From the NCBI GenBank assembly GCA_022565805.1, contig JAIULZ010000006.1, positions 1-63,463 of the forward strand: a stretch of 63,463 nt of DNA, given 5' to 3'. The notes below the pieces were generated by a model. It was not told the DNA's origin and searched no databases. It saw only the letters and a program-made list of their open reading frames with translations. Below, piece by piece: positions 54,693 to 63,463 of the stretch (positions are counted from its first letter, which is position 1; each line of letters starts with the position of its first letter). This DNA comes from Balneolales bacterium (GTDB lineage: Bacteria > Bacteroidota > Rhodothermia > Balneolales > Cyclonatronaceae). A program made the position numbers and the translations under genes.

Positions 54693-57167
54693 GTGCAACG
54701 CGAACAACACAGCAAACCGCTTTATGCAGATATAGCATTTCCGTCTCCGGTAAGAGAGTTGTTTACCTATGCTGTTCCAAAGCATTTGGCAAATATCTTA
54801 AAACCGGGAATGCGTGCCTGGGTGCCGCTGCAAAACAGGATTTCCATCGGTATGGTGATTAAGCTGCACGGACAAAAGCCGGATTTTGAAACTAAAGATG
54901 TGCGAGAAATTCTGGATCAGGAGCCAGTTTTAGGATCCGACTTGCTGTCGCTTACTTCGTGGATGTCGAAGTTCTATTTTTGTGGTCCCGGAGAAGCGGT
55001 ACAGGCTGCGCTACCGTCGGGGCTTAATTTTTCGTCCCAAACGAAAATTCGTATTGTAGATGCGGATACAAAGCTTGTTTCGCTTACCAAAGAAGAGCAG
55101 AAACTGTTGGATGAACTGCTTCTTACCGGAGATTATCTCTATAAAGAAGCTCTTTCACGCTGGAATAAAGCGGGACCTTTAATTCGGTCGCTGGTAAAAA
55201 AAGGGCTTGCAGAGCTCTGGGAAGTACCCATGCTGGACATGAAGCCGAAAATAATACGGGTGTGGGATTGGGTTAAGAAGCCGGTAAAGCCAAGTCTGCC
55301 TTCAGAAGAAAAAACAGATGATGGTTCTGAAGAAATAAAAATGCATAAATGGCAGATCGTTTGGGAAGCTTTAAATGAGAATTCCGCTCTTTTACCCGCT
55401 ACTACTTCCAGGCTAACAGATGAAATACCGGAGTGTTCGCCCTATGCGCTGAAGCGATTGGAAAAGGAAGGCGTGTTGTGTCAGAAAGAAACAGAACAAG
55501 GACTTGCCGAGCCACCGTACCCGTTTAAGCCGGAAAGTCTGTCTGCCTTAAATGCAGAACAAGAGCAAGTGGTTGGGAAGATTCGCCAAAGTATGGAAAA
55601 CGAGCATTTTTGTTCTCATTTACTATACGGTATAACAGGTAGTGGAAAAACCGAGGTGTACATACATGCTCTAAAGCTGGCCTTGGATAAGGGTAAAAGC
55701 GCTCTTGTATTGGTTCCCGAAATCGCCTTAACGCCACAGACTGTACGGCGCTTTTATCTGGTTTTCGGTTCTCAAATTGCGATATTGCACAGCCGGCTTA
55801 ATGAAAGAGAGCGCTACGAAGCCTGGCAGGCGCTGCGAAAAGGTGAAAAGAAAATTGTTATTGGCGCCCGTTCGGCTGTGTTTGCGCCTTTAAAGAATCC
55901 CGGTATAATAATTATAGATGAAGAGCACGACAGCTCGTACTATCAGGCAGACCCAGCTCCGCGATATCACGCCAGGGAAGTTGCGATGATGCGCGCCTAT
56001 GCTGCTTCTGCACCCGTGGTACTGGGTTCGGCTACTCCCGGTTTAAGCTCTTTGGTTGCATCAGCCCGAAAAAACGGATCGCTGCTTAGATTGGGCGCAA
56101 GGCATTCCGGAGCAACACTGCCCGAAGTACATCTCATTCATCTTACAGAATACAAGCATGCTATGAAAGGGCCGTTGGCAATGCCGCTTTACAACGCTAT
56201 AGAAGAAGCGGTGCAACGGGGCGAACAAGCTATTTTATTATACAATCGCCGGGGCTTTGCCGGCTACATGCAGTGCGACGATTGTGGTGAGGTAGTGGAA
56301 TGTCCGCACTGTTCGGTAAGTCTTACTTATCATCGCACCCTGCAGCACTTGCGCTGCCACTATTGTGGCTACACCAGCGGTGTACCCTATACTTGCCCTT
56401 CCTGCGACAGCCATGAGCTGCAAATGCTGGGAAGCGGTACGCAGCAAGTCGAGCAAGGGCTGGAGTCGCTTTTTCCAGAATTTCGGATTTTGCGAATGGA
56501 TCAGGATACAACGAGTCGTAAAAACGCACACGATGAAATGCTTTCGGCTTTTGGCAGACGTGAATATGATATCATGATAGGCACACAGCTTGTAGCAAAA
56601 GGCCTCGATTTTGCAAATGTTACGGTAGTGGGAGTCATAAACGCAGATACAGAGCTGGCTTTCCCGTCTTACAGAAGTAACGAGCGCATGTTCCAGCTGC
56701 TTAGTCAGGTTGCCGGCAGAAGCGGAAGGGCGGGCAAAAAAGGAGTTGTGTACCTGCAAACCAGGCAGCCCGAACACTTTGCAATACAGTTCGCCAAAAA
56801 ACACGACTACGAGGGATTCGCCCGGCACGAACTAGCCCTGCGCAAATCGCTGTTGTATCCGCCTTATTCCAGATTACTTACCGTTCAGCTAAAGGCTAAA
56901 GATGGCGATTTATGTCGCCGGGCCGCAGAAGTTTTTGCACGTGTGATGCGGGATGCCCAAACCCCATACCCCGTACTTGGCCCGGGACCCGATGTAATTG
57001 AGCGGCTCAAAGATGAATTCAGATGGGTAATTACCATGAAGTTACCATCCGATATAAAAACCAAGCGCCTTGAAAATTTGTGTACCCATTTTATGAAATG
57101 GTACGATACCTATAAACCTGACGGAGCAAGTGGGGTAAGGGTTACCATAAGTCACGAAATGATGTAA
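54693..57167 (+). CDS. priA: Primosomal protein N' (PriA helicase)
   Basis: This 824-residue helicase restarts stalled replication forks. It starts at a GTG (54693), followed by LYADIAFPSPVRELFTYAVP, the 3'-end-binding domain. The helicase core has LLYGITGSGKTEVYIHAL (Walker A), IIIDEEHDSSYYQADPAPRY (DEEH box) and QVAGRSGRAGKKG (motif VI). A zinc-binding insert supplies eight Cys in CDDCGEVVECPHC and CHYCGYTSGVPYTCPSC. The linker at about 195-215 is acidic and longer than usual. All landmarks for an active enzyme are present. Confidence 0.96.
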   Translation: MQREQHSKPLYADIAFPSPVRELFTYAVPKHLANILKPGMRAWVPLQNRISIGMVIKLHGQKPDFETKDVREILDQEPVLGSDLLSLTSWMSKFYFCGPGEAVQAALPSGLNFSSQTKIRIVDADTKLVSLTKEEQKLLDELLLTGDYLYKEALSRWNKAGPLIRSLVKKGLAELWEVPMLDMKPKIIRVWDWVKKPVKPSLPSEEKTDDGSEEIKMHKWQIVWEALNENSALLPATTSRLTDEIPECSPYALKRLEKEGVLCQKETEQGLAEPPYPFKPESLSALNAEQEQVVGKIRQSMENEHFCSHLLYGITGSGKTEVYIHALKLALDKGKSALVLVPEIALTPQTVRRFYLVFGSQIAILHSRLNERERYEAWQALRKGEKKIVIGARSAVFAPLKNPGIIIIDEEHDSSYYQADPAPRYHAREVAMMRAYAASAPVVLGSATPGLSSLVASARKNGSLLRLGARHSGATLPEVHLIHLTEYKHAMKGPLAMPLYNAIEEAVQRGEQAILLYNRRGFAGYMQCDDCGEVVECPHCSVSLTYHRTLQHLRCHYCGYTSGVPYTCPSCDSHELQMLGSGTQQVEQGLESLFPEFRILRMDQDTTSRKNAHDEMLSAFGRREYDIMIGTQLVAKGLDFANVTVVGVINADTELAFPSYRSNERMFQLLSQVAGRSGRAGKKGVVYLQTRQPEHFAIQFAKKHDYEGFARHELALRKSLLYPPYSRLLTVQLKAKDGDLCRRAAEVFARVMRDAQTPYPVLGPGPDVIERLKDEFRWVITMKLPSDIKTKRLENLCTHFMKWYDTYKPDGASGVRVTISHEMM

Positions 57168-57411
57168 TTCCTGGCTATAAAAAACAAACAGACGTTCGCT
57201 ATTGACAGATTGAATGTAGCGTTATAAACCCTTCGGGCAGTATTATTTGGCATATTATTAGATACATATTAGAATTAGAAAGGTTGTATCTTGATCGGCT
57301 GGTGTAAAAGATAAATATTATCCTAACAAGCGCCAGCCGTGAATACCAGCAGTTCCCTGAAATTTATGATCTTAAACGAATTCTGGAACCTCAAATTTAA
57401 ATTTATCTACA

Positions 57412-58074
57412 ATGAACAAATATTGGATTGTAACCTTACTGCTTGCCTGCGCAGTACTTTTTTTTAGCCATAAAGAAGCATCGGCACAATTTCAGGGGCT
57501 GGAGATTAATCAAACTTCGGGCTTTGGAGTGAAAGCAGGTTTTACGGCCTATCAAATTAGCTCTTCTTTAGGAAGTGAGACCGAAAGTTCTGATTTACGC
57601 CTTGGATGGACTATTGGCGTTTTTGGCCATATACCGCTCACAGATGCGATTAGCTTTCAGCCGGAGCTGCTTTTTGCTCAGAAAGGCGGGAGTGGTTCTG
57701 AGGCAGGATTTAATGGCGAAATTATTCTTAATTATATAGATGTACCCTTATTGGTGAGATATACATTTCCGATTGATGCTGCCGTGTTGCCATCGGTAAC
57801 TGGCGGACCTGTTGTTGGTTTTTTAGCGGGTGCTACGGGAAAAGCTAGTGGTAATGGCAATAGTTCCAGCACAGATATTAGCGATGCTTACAAGTCTGTG
57901 AATTTTGGATTATCGCTTGGTGTAGGTCTGCAGCTCGACCGCTTTAATCTGGATTACCGCTATGAATTCGGGCTTGCTAATATCAGCGATTTAGATTTGC
58001 CTTCTGATGTTGGTAATGTGGATTTTAGCCAGAAAAACAGAGGGTTTACCGTAAGTTTAGGATATCGTTTTTAG
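57412..58074 (+). CDS. Outer-membrane beta-barrel protein (PF13568-like)
   Basis: This 220-residue protein has a signal peptide cleaved near KEASA-QFQ. The mature part alternates short amphipathic strands ending in aromatic residues: FGVKAGFTAYQISSSLGSE, IGVFGHIPLTDAISFQPEL, YIDVPLLVRYTF, VNFGLSLGVGLQLDRFNLDY, and the C-terminal GFTVSLGYRF with a terminal Phe. These are marks of small 8-stranded barrels of the porin_2/OmpA-like group. Role unknown. A terminator follows at 58127-58165. Confidence 0.88.
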   Translation: MNKYWIVTLLLACAVLFFSHKEASAQFQGLEINQTSGFGVKAGFTAYQISSSLGSETESSDLRLGWTIGVFGHIPLTDAISFQPELLFAQKGGSGSEAGFNGEIILNYIDVPLLVRYTFPIDAAVLPSVTGGPVVGFLAGATGKASGNGNSSSTDISDAYKSVNFGLSLGVGLQLDRFNLDYRYEFGLANISDLDLPSDVGNVDFSQKNRGFTVSLGYRF

Positions 58075-58126
58075 CCAATAAGCGCGATAACTGCAGCGTT
58101 TAGCGATACGAAAGTATTTATTTTGT

Positions 58127-58165
58127 AAAACCCCTGTCTGATTCAACTCGGGCAGGGGTTTTTTT
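58127..58165 (+). terminator. Terminator of the beta-barrel gene
   Basis: AAAACCCCTG and CAGGGGTTTT form the stem around a 16-nt loop, followed by a T-run to 58165. It is oriented with the upstream gene. Confidence 0.88.
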
Positions 58166-58375
58166 ATGACACAGTTCCGGGAGTTTTTTCGCATGGGAAA
58201 ATAACTACAGCGAGTAATGAAATGATTCTATAAATGCCCTTGGCTACCGATTCTTAAAAGTAATTTTCTTGCCGATTTCTAAAAAAAGGGCTGAGTATTC
58301 CCTCTTAGAAGCAGTACAAAACATTTAAAGATAACCCGATTGTTGACGCATCTCACTCACCTCCAAATATCCTTT

Positions 58376-58453
58376 CTCTTCAGTTCACAACGCTTGACCC
58401 ATCTGAAGAGATAAGACAAAGCCTCCGGACTGCCCTTCGGAGGCTTTATTTTT
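58376..58453 (+). ncRNA. Candidate small RNA ending in a terminator, 3' part visible
   Basis: CTCTTCAG (58376-58383) pairs with CTGAAGAG (58403-58410). AAAGCCTCCG (58418-58427) pairs with CGGAGGCTTT (58438-58447), followed by ATTTTTT. The preceding gene already has its own terminator 210 bp earlier, and the next gene starts 350 bp later, so this terminator lacks a coding gene. A small RNA is the simplest reading; its 5' end could not be set. Confidence 0.4.
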
Positions 58454-58810
58454 TAAAAAACTTTTAGCTTGGTCGAAACCCAAAAAGCTATTTATCTAAA
58501 TAATACGATGGTTTGCAGATACACTCTGCGTTTAAAGACAGGCGGTTTGCAAAGTAATGAAACAGGAAAGCATGCTAATGCAGATAATTAAAAACAATTA
58601 AATTGCGCATAAAAAGGCCCATATTCATCTTTTAAGAGAGCATAACCTTAGTTGTAATTATTTTTATATTGTTCAGCCGGAAAAACCTTACGCTCTAAAA
58701 CCACATTGTAATAGATTGCATTAAATTAATGAACTTTAGTGCATGGTTTGGAATCAGCTTTATTAACAGAATTGCCGGTTATTTTTCTGAACATTTTTAC
58801 TTCTTAGTTT

Positions 58811-59545
58811 ATGAAGAGATTTACATACCTGAGTCTTTTTGGATTTATTTTTGCAACAGCAATATTGCTATTAGGCGGTTGCCGGAACGCAGAAGTAGAT
58901 CGCCTTACACAGCAAGTTAGCCAGCTTGGGCGCCAGAATCAGGAAATGCGCCGCACCCATGAGCAACAGCTCGAAGAGTTACGCAGCGAGATGGAGGCGG
59001 CCCGAGAGGGTACTACCCGTCTCGAAGAACTCGCTTTATTTATGCAGGGAGTACGCGCCAGGATAGTTACCAGTCAGGGCACTATAGATGTGGAGTTCTA
59101 TCCGGAAGCGGCGCCGCTTCATGTACTTAGTTTTGTATCCAGGGCAGAAAGCGGGTTTTATAACGGAACCCGGTTCCATAGAGTAATTCCAGGGTTTATG
59201 ATACAGGGTGGCGACCCGCTGAGTAAAAGCGGTGATAAAGAACGAATGGGCTCTGGTGGACCGATACATGCGATACCGCACGAGTTTAACTCTATTTCGC
59301 ACGAGCGTGGAATTCTTTCTATGGCAAGAGTAAGCGACCGCAGACAGGGTGCCGGTTCTCAATTTTTTATAATGCATGCCGATACGCCTCGCCTCGACAA
59401 CGATTATACCGTTTTTGGCAGAGTAACTTCAGGCATGGATGTGGTAGATCGTATTGCAACAACCGAAACACACCGCGATAATCCACGTCTGCAAAACCAT
59501 CCGGTAAATCCAATGATAATCGAACGTATTGAAATATTTCGCTGA
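58811..59545 (+). CDS. Lipoprotein cyclophilin-type peptidyl-prolyl isomerase
   Basis: This 244-residue protein starts with a lipoprotein signal: LFGFIFATAILLLGGC, lipobox LGGC. A coiled-coil spacer follows (about 28-80: RLTQQVSQLGRQNQEMRRTH). The cyclophilin domain (about 85-244) shows VEFYPEAAPLHVLSFVSRAE, RFHRVIPGFMIQGGDPLSK, FNSISHERGILSMARVSD, GSQFFIMHADTPRLDNDYTV and FGRVTSGMDVVDRIAT. It would act as a periplasmic foldase tethered to a membrane by the lipid. The RFHR active-site Arg and GSQFFI motif are intact. Confidence 0.93.
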   Translation: MKRFTYLSLFGFIFATAILLLGGCRNAEVDRLTQQVSQLGRQNQEMRRTHEQQLEELRSEMEAAREGTTRLEELALFMQGVRARIVTSQGTIDVEFYPEAAPLHVLSFVSRAESGFYNGTRFHRVIPGFMIQGGDPLSKSGDKERMGSGGPIHAIPHEFNSISHERGILSMARVSDRRQGAGSQFFIMHADTPRLDNDYTVFGRVTSGMDVVDRIATTETHRDNPRLQNHPVNPMIIERIEIFR

Positions 59546-59637
59546 TCAACGCGGCATAATTATCTGTTTTAGCAAAATGAAATTCATTGCCGGGAGAATC
59601 TTTGGCAAAGTACACTCTGAATAAATAATCGTATTGA

Positions 59638-60270
59638 ATGGAAAAGGGTCGACCTGAAGAAACTGAACTAAAACAGGTAATAGAAGCACTTATATTTTCG
59701 ACTCCAGAGCCTGTAAGTCTCGGGAGTTTAAAATCGATTATTGCAGCTAAAGCAGACGGTTTCGAAGTGTCGGACGACACCCTTATGGATTGCATAGGGC
59801 AGTTAAATGAAGATTACGATGAGCAGCAGCGGGCCTTTCGTATACGAAATATGGGGGGCGGCTTTAGCTTTGCAACGAGGGAGCAATATTACCCATGGCT
59901 AGAGCACCTGCAGCACCAAAATGCGCTTAGGAAAATAACACAGACTGCTTTAGAAACGCTTGCAATAGTTGCATATCGGCAACCAATTACAAAGCCGGAG
60001 GTAGACCATATTCGTGGTGTCGATTCGGGTTATGTGGTAAAGCAGCTGCTCGAAAAGGGATTAATTGCCGTAGCAGGCCGGCACGACGGCCCGGGTAGAG
60101 CTCTTCTTTATAAAACCAGCGAACGTTTCCTGCAGCATTTTGGCCTTACAAGCGTAGATGAGCTACCAAAGCCCAGAGAAATTGAGGAAATCTTACAGGA
60201 TGATGACATGGCCAAGCACCGGCAGCTTATTCTGGAATTGAAGGCAGGGATGGAGGAAAACGAAAATTAA
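59638..60270 (+). CDS. scpB: Segregation and condensation protein ScpB
   Basis: This 210-residue winged-helix protein is a partner of SMC-ScpA in chromosome condensation. Landmarks are VIEALIFSTPEPVSLGSLKS, ALETLAIVAYRQPITKPEVD and HIRGVDSGYVVKQLLEKGLI, then RHDGPGRALLYKTSERFLQH (the wing). scpA is not in the window. Placement before rluB is the common order. Confidence 0.95.
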   Translation: MEKGRPEETELKQVIEALIFSTPEPVSLGSLKSIIAAKADGFEVSDDTLMDCIGQLNEDYDEQQRAFRIRNMGGGFSFATREQYYPWLEHLQHQNALRKITQTALETLAIVAYRQPITKPEVDHIRGVDSGYVVKQLLEKGLIAVAGRHDGPGRALLYKTSERFLQHFGLTSVDELPKPREIEEILQDDDMAKHRQLILELKAGMEENEN

Positions 60271-60730
60271 TTTGATGTGTGACTAGGCCCAATATTGCCA
60301 TCTGTAATTGTTGCCGGTAAAATTGAATTCCACGTTATTAAGCAGCATACTAATGATTTCACTAATACATAGAAAAAGCTCCTAAGGCTGCTGCAAACGC
60401 TTATTTGAGTTTAATGTATTTTTGAAATGTTAATGGGTTTGTTGTCGCATAGCGCATAATGGATCTTTCAGATAAAATTTTTTCACCTTAATTCGCTATA
60501 ACAAAGCTTTGCAAAACCACTCTTTTGCCAGACTTCTGCCTTGTTACCCCGATCTTTCCCGACTACGGCCTTCATACGAACAAAGTAGAAGGGTACTCAA
60601 TGCCTTCTATAATCATATACCCAAAAGAAGTGCTTTTTTTAAATCAATATTAATTCGGTTTGGTTTATCCATTTTGATTAACCAATTTAAAGCACATAGG
60701 CATATTGCCAACCAAGATATTTAAAAATTT
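60271..60730. other. Intergenic region between scpB and rluB
   Basis: This 460-bp AT-rich gap is longer than usual for the scpB-rluB pair. No terminator with a strong stem, tRNA or convincing small gene was found. Confidence 0.45.
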
Positions 60731-61750
60731 ATGGAACCAGACAGAAAAAAAAGTAAAGGCAGAAAAAAAGCCGTAACCGAAAGAACATCTCCCGCTAAAA
60801 AAGCCAAAAGAAAAGACAGTGGTAGGAAAGAGAAAAAAACATTTTCCAGAGATGAAAAAAAATCGACTTCTGAAGAAGAGCAAAGCCCGAGAAGAGGACA
60901 TAGCAAAGCAACAGGATTTATAAAGGGAAAAGGAAGAAAAGTTCAAAAAGAATCTTTACCCCGCACCTCAAGAAAGCCATTGCTGCCCGGTTCTGAGCGG
61001 TATAAAGAAAATGAACCGGTTCGGTTAAACAAGTATATAGCCTCCGCTGGTATTTGCTCCAGAAGAGAAGCTGATCAGCTGATAGAATCCGGCAAAGTAC
61101 TCGTTAACGGTAAGACTGTTACTGAAATGGGCACAAAAATAAAGCCTGCGGATACGGTAATTGTAGATGGCCATGAGCTTAAGCCCGAAGAGTTTGTCTA
61201 CATTTTGTTAAACAAACCCAAAAATACAATTTCAACCACACAGGACGAAAAAGACCGCAAAACCGTGCTCGATGTTATAGAAAACGCAACCGGAAAAAGA
61301 GTTTACCCGGTTGGCAGGCTCGACCGGAATACAACCGGGCTAATGCTTTTAACTAACGATGGTGAATTAGCCAACAGGTTAATGCATCCATCATACCGAA
61401 TCAGAAAGGTGTACCAGGTAGACTGCGACCGTATTCTTACAGATGAACAAATAAGTAGTCTTCGTAATGGAGTTGAGCTCGAAGATGGAAAAGCAAGGGC
61501 TTATAAGGCAGATAGACATCCGGTACTTGCAAATGTCATACGAATGTCTATTATTGAAGGACGAAACCATCAGGTTAAGCGAATGATAGAGGCCGTTGGT
61601 GCTTCTGTGCTTAATCTAAAAAGAATTGTTTACGCCGGACTCGAGATCGAAGGCTTAAGAAACGGGCAGTGGAGAAACCTTACCCGAAAAGAAGTTTTTG
61701 AACTTCGGCAACTAACACAACTCCTTGATAAAAAAACACTTGATTTATGA
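60731..61750 (+). CDS. rluB: 23S rRNA pseudouridine synthase RluB family
   Basis: This 339-residue enzyme isomerises a uridine in 23S rRNA. A highly basic N-terminal extension of about 95 residues (PDRKKSKGRKKAVTERTSPA and following) precedes an S4 RNA-binding domain (RLNKYIASAGICSRREADQL). The catalytic domain follows with the Asp in VYPVGRLDRNTTGLMLLTND and the later IIEGRNHQVKRMIEAVG. RluB, RluE and RluF cannot be told apart with certainty; the scpB neighbour favours RluB. It overlaps the hydrolase gene by 4 bp. Confidence 0.92.
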   Translation: MEPDRKKSKGRKKAVTERTSPAKKAKRKDSGRKEKKTFSRDEKKSTSEEEQSPRRGHSKATGFIKGKGRKVQKESLPRTSRKPLLPGSERYKENEPVRLNKYIASAGICSRREADQLIESGKVLVNGKTVTEMGTKIKPADTVIVDGHELKPEEFVYILLNKPKNTISTTQDEKDRKTVLDVIENATGKRVYPVGRLDRNTTGLMLLTNDGELANRLMHPSYRIRKVYQVDCDRILTDEQISSLRNGVELEDGKARAYKADRHPVLANVIRMSIIEGRNHQVKRMIEAVGASVLNLKRIVYAGLEIEGLRNGQWRNLTRKEVFELRQLTQLLDKKTLDL

Positions 61751-62631
61751 GACACACATCCATTAAGAAAGAATCCGGGGCTATACAATCTACAGAAGAT
61801 CTACCTATAACCTATGATATGTATCTTCCCTCTAACGCCGTAGCTTCGCTGCCCGTAGTTATATTTATCCATGGATTTAAAGGTTTTAAAGACTGGGGTG
61901 CCTTTCCCGATGCGTGTTTCGAGATTGCCCGTTCGGGCTGTGCCGTTATCGCCATGAATTTTTCCAGAAACGGAGTTGAAGGACATAATGATACTTTCGA
62001 CCGGCTGGATTTATTTCAGGATGAAACCTTTACACAAGATTTAGCAGACATCCGTTCGGTTATTGATGCCCTGCAATCCCAAAAAATTAAGAGTAATTCC
62101 ACAACACTCGAAACAGATTATATCGCTCTAATTGGCCACTCACGTGGGGGGCACACTGCCGTAACAGCGGCCGCAGAATTTAATGAAGTAAGTACGCTTA
62201 TAACCTGGGCTGCGGTTGCAGATTATACCAAACATTTCCCGCCGGAAATGATTAAAGACTGGGAAAAGAAAGGATATACCGAAATTAAAAACAGTCGTAC
62301 TGGCCAGCTAATGCGTGTAAATAAGTCTGTATATGACGACTTGCTGGAAAACGCCGATTTACTCGTAGCCGTAAAAAGAGTACAAAGCCTTATGATTCCT
62401 TGTTGCTTTATTCATGGTACTTTGGATAAAGCCGTACCTATGAATAACTCCCAAATGCTCTTCCAAATGTGCAGAAGTGCCGAAAAAGAGCGAATAATGA
62501 TAAATGGAGCAGACCACACGTTCGGAATTAGCCATCCCTGGGTCGAAGACGATATTTCCGAGCATTTTTCCACAGTAGTTGAAAAAACAATAGAATGGCT
62601 GGAAACTTATTTTTTGAGGCACAATATGTAG
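61747..62631 (+). CDS. Alpha/beta-hydrolase (dienelactone-hydrolase-like)
   Basis: This 294-residue protein has the alpha/beta-hydrolase fold. LPVVIFIHGFKGFKDWGAFP contains the oxyanion HGF motif. IALIGHSRGGHTAVTAAAEF gives nucleophile Ser in GHSRGG. CCFIHGTLDKAVPMNNSQML likely supplies Asp, and MINGADHTFGISHPW the catalytic His. Substrate unknown. The start overlaps rluB by 4 bp, so translation is probably coupled. Confidence 0.88.
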   Translation: MRHTSIKKESGAIQSTEDLPITYDMYLPSNAVASLPVVIFIHGFKGFKDWGAFPDACFEIARSGCAVIAMNFSRNGVEGHNDTFDRLDLFQDETFTQDLADIRSVIDALQSQKIKSNSTTLETDYIALIGHSRGGHTAVTAAAEFNEVSTLITWAAVADYTKHFPPEMIKDWEKKGYTEIKNSRTGQLMRVNKSVYDDLLENADLLVAVKRVQSLMIPCCFIHGTLDKAVPMNNSQMLFQMCRSAEKERIMINGADHTFGISHPWVEDDISEHFSTVVEKTIEWLETYFLRHNM

Positions 62632-62957
62632 TTATACACACTATCTAAAAATCTAATTTCTTCCGGTCTTCATCGTTAATAATCAACGATATAAGAGAGA
62701 TTTAAAATTTGGCCATGAATCTGAACAAAAAGGATAAAGTACGACTGGATGACAAACTGTAATTTTGGCTGTGATGGACTTAAGACGAAAACCAGGTTAC
62801 TCGAAATCCTGAACTTGAACTGTGCGTATTTCAAGCATTTCCTGCTGCCGTGTAAGCATTTGTTGCCTATGTTCATGCATGGTCGCTACGCAGTTTAATC
62901 GCTAACCGTTATATGGCAAAACCCGACAGGTTTTATTTTGGAAAACTTATATGCGAT
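62632..62957. other. Intergenic region, no gene seen
   Basis: This 326-bp stretch has no terminator with a clear T-run and no accepted coding frame. An in-frame extension of the next gene (from 62913) is possible but lacks a signal-like start. Confidence 0.45.
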
Positions 62958-63284
62958 ATGAAGTGTAAGCTTCTACTTATGATAATTTTTTCTTTTTTTT
63001 GTACAAATGTATTTGCACAAAATGAAGTTGTAGTAGATTTTTTGAAGAGCGCTAAAGTCGTAAATACTACAGATTTCAGGTTTTCGATTGAATCATCATC
63101 TGACACAGTGTCTGTCTTCAAGTTTAGTGCTTTAGATGGTTACATAAGAAAAATAAACACGGTTTCAGCTGCCTCAGAGACTCTTAAAGGTGTGATTGAA
63201 TTTAAAGTTGGCCATAATTCCTGGGAAGCGATAGAATACGAGTTCGATGTTGATCCAAATGATCTTAAAAGAATTGAAATTTAA
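62958..63284 (+). CDS. Small exported protein, possibly interrupted by a stop codon
   Basis: From ATG 62958 the protein begins MKCKLLLMIIFSFFCTNVFA, a signal peptide cleaved before QNEVVVDF. The mature 89 residues look like a beta-rich domain (TDFRFSIESSSDTVSVFKFS, GVIEFKVGHNSWEAIEYEFD). TAA at 63282-63284 ends it. The same frame continues open to the window edge as LLFGANDNGIEFLQDFTVDK and beyond, which looks like coding sequence of the same type. It may be a nonsense-mutated longer protein. Family not recognised. Confidence 0.6.
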   Translation: MKCKLLLMIIFSFFCTNVFAQNEVVVDFLKSAKVVNTTDFRFSIESSSDTVSVFKFSALDGYIRKINTVSAASETLKGVIEFKVGHNSWEAIEYEFDVDPNDLKRIEI

Positions 63285-63463
63285 CTTTTATTTGGTGCTA
63301 ATGACAATGGTATAGAATTTCTTCAAGACTTCACTGTTGATAAGATTTATCACACCAATCAAGTTTCAATTCATGGTGATCAATTTACAATTGAAGATCG
63401 TCCAGTATTCATTTTGGAAAGTCATTCTGATTACGAGCTTTGGGGATCAAGCATGACAAATCA

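Larger units (their letters stand above)
58075..58810. other. Non-coding stretch with two terminators and an sRNA candidate
   Basis: Beyond the barrel gene's terminator (58127-58165) this 736-bp region has no accepted coding frame. It contains two further hairpins at 58376-58410 and 58418-58447 that end in a T-run. The cyclophilin promoter should lie near 58650-58800. Confidence 0.6.

Noticed and set aside
56238-56828. 196-codon minus-strand frame inside priA
   Set aside because: It overlaps the PriA zinc-binding and helicase motifs and shows no family resemblance.

Overview
The window reads as chromosomal DNA of a moderate-GC, Gram-negative bacterium of the Bacteroidota/Balneolota type. The signs are outer-membrane systems (a CusABC-like RND pump, a Wza-like export protein, an OmpA-like beta-barrel), a bacteroidete-type GlmU-like protein next to glmS, several TTG starts, and weak Shine-Dalgarno sites at many genes. 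The placement is an inference from gene content; no rRNA or other marker gene is present.

Left edge (1-5.7 kb): this is accessory DNA. A tyrosine integrase runs off the left edge and sits beside a displaced 3' half of a tRNA-Arg(ACG) gene that still has its terminator. This is the right-hand boundary of an integrative element lying mostly outside the window. Next come a CoA-binding protein, a decayed reading frame, an IS200-like/REP-associated transposase that carries a 7-copy 18-bp repeat and a palindrome inside its own gene, a frameshifted RhuM remnant, an AlbA_2/ATPase-fold protein and a small membrane protein.

Metal region (5.7-18 kb, all minus strand): this is a complete copper/silver handling set. 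A regulator fuses a CxxC HMA-like domain to an AraC helix-turn-helix. After it come the CopA ATPase, a small HMA chaperone, an unrecognised Cys-rich membrane protein, and the RND pump genes in the order inner-membrane pump (cusA-like), outer-membrane channel (TolC-like), periplasmic adaptor (cusB-like). They end at a strong terminator. A compact structured RNA candidate lies between the regulator gene and copA.

Core and mixed region (18-47 kb): glmS and a GlmU-like enzyme make amino-sugar nucleotides. A thioesterase, a SirB1-like protein, a large TPR-CHAT protein with a C8 tract near its start, ftsY, an erythromycin-esterase-family lipoprotein and a PgsA-like enzyme follow. A plus-strand run then encodes a Nudix hydrolase, two HAD phosphatases, queA, pheA and htpX. 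After a LacI-type regulator and a long non-coding stretch come three transporters (MFS, YfcC-like, sodium:solute symporter), a UPF0316 membrane protein, mdh and nadK.

Right part (47-63.5 kb): a small surface-polysaccharide group (GT4 glycosyltransferase, Wza-like SLBB protein, Wzx-like flippase) surrounds an unrecognised 606-residue conserved-looking protein. Then come priA, a beta-barrel protein, a lipoprotein cyclophilin, scpB-rluB, an alpha/beta hydrolase, and a secreted protein whose frame continues past a stop codon to the window edge.

No CRISPR array, complete tRNA, rRNA gene or intact insertion sequence with both ends was found. The least explained items are the Cys-rich protein and RNA candidate in the copper region, the HMA-AraC fusion, the self-associated repeats in the transposase, the 606-residue protein, and three orphan hairpin/terminator loci.
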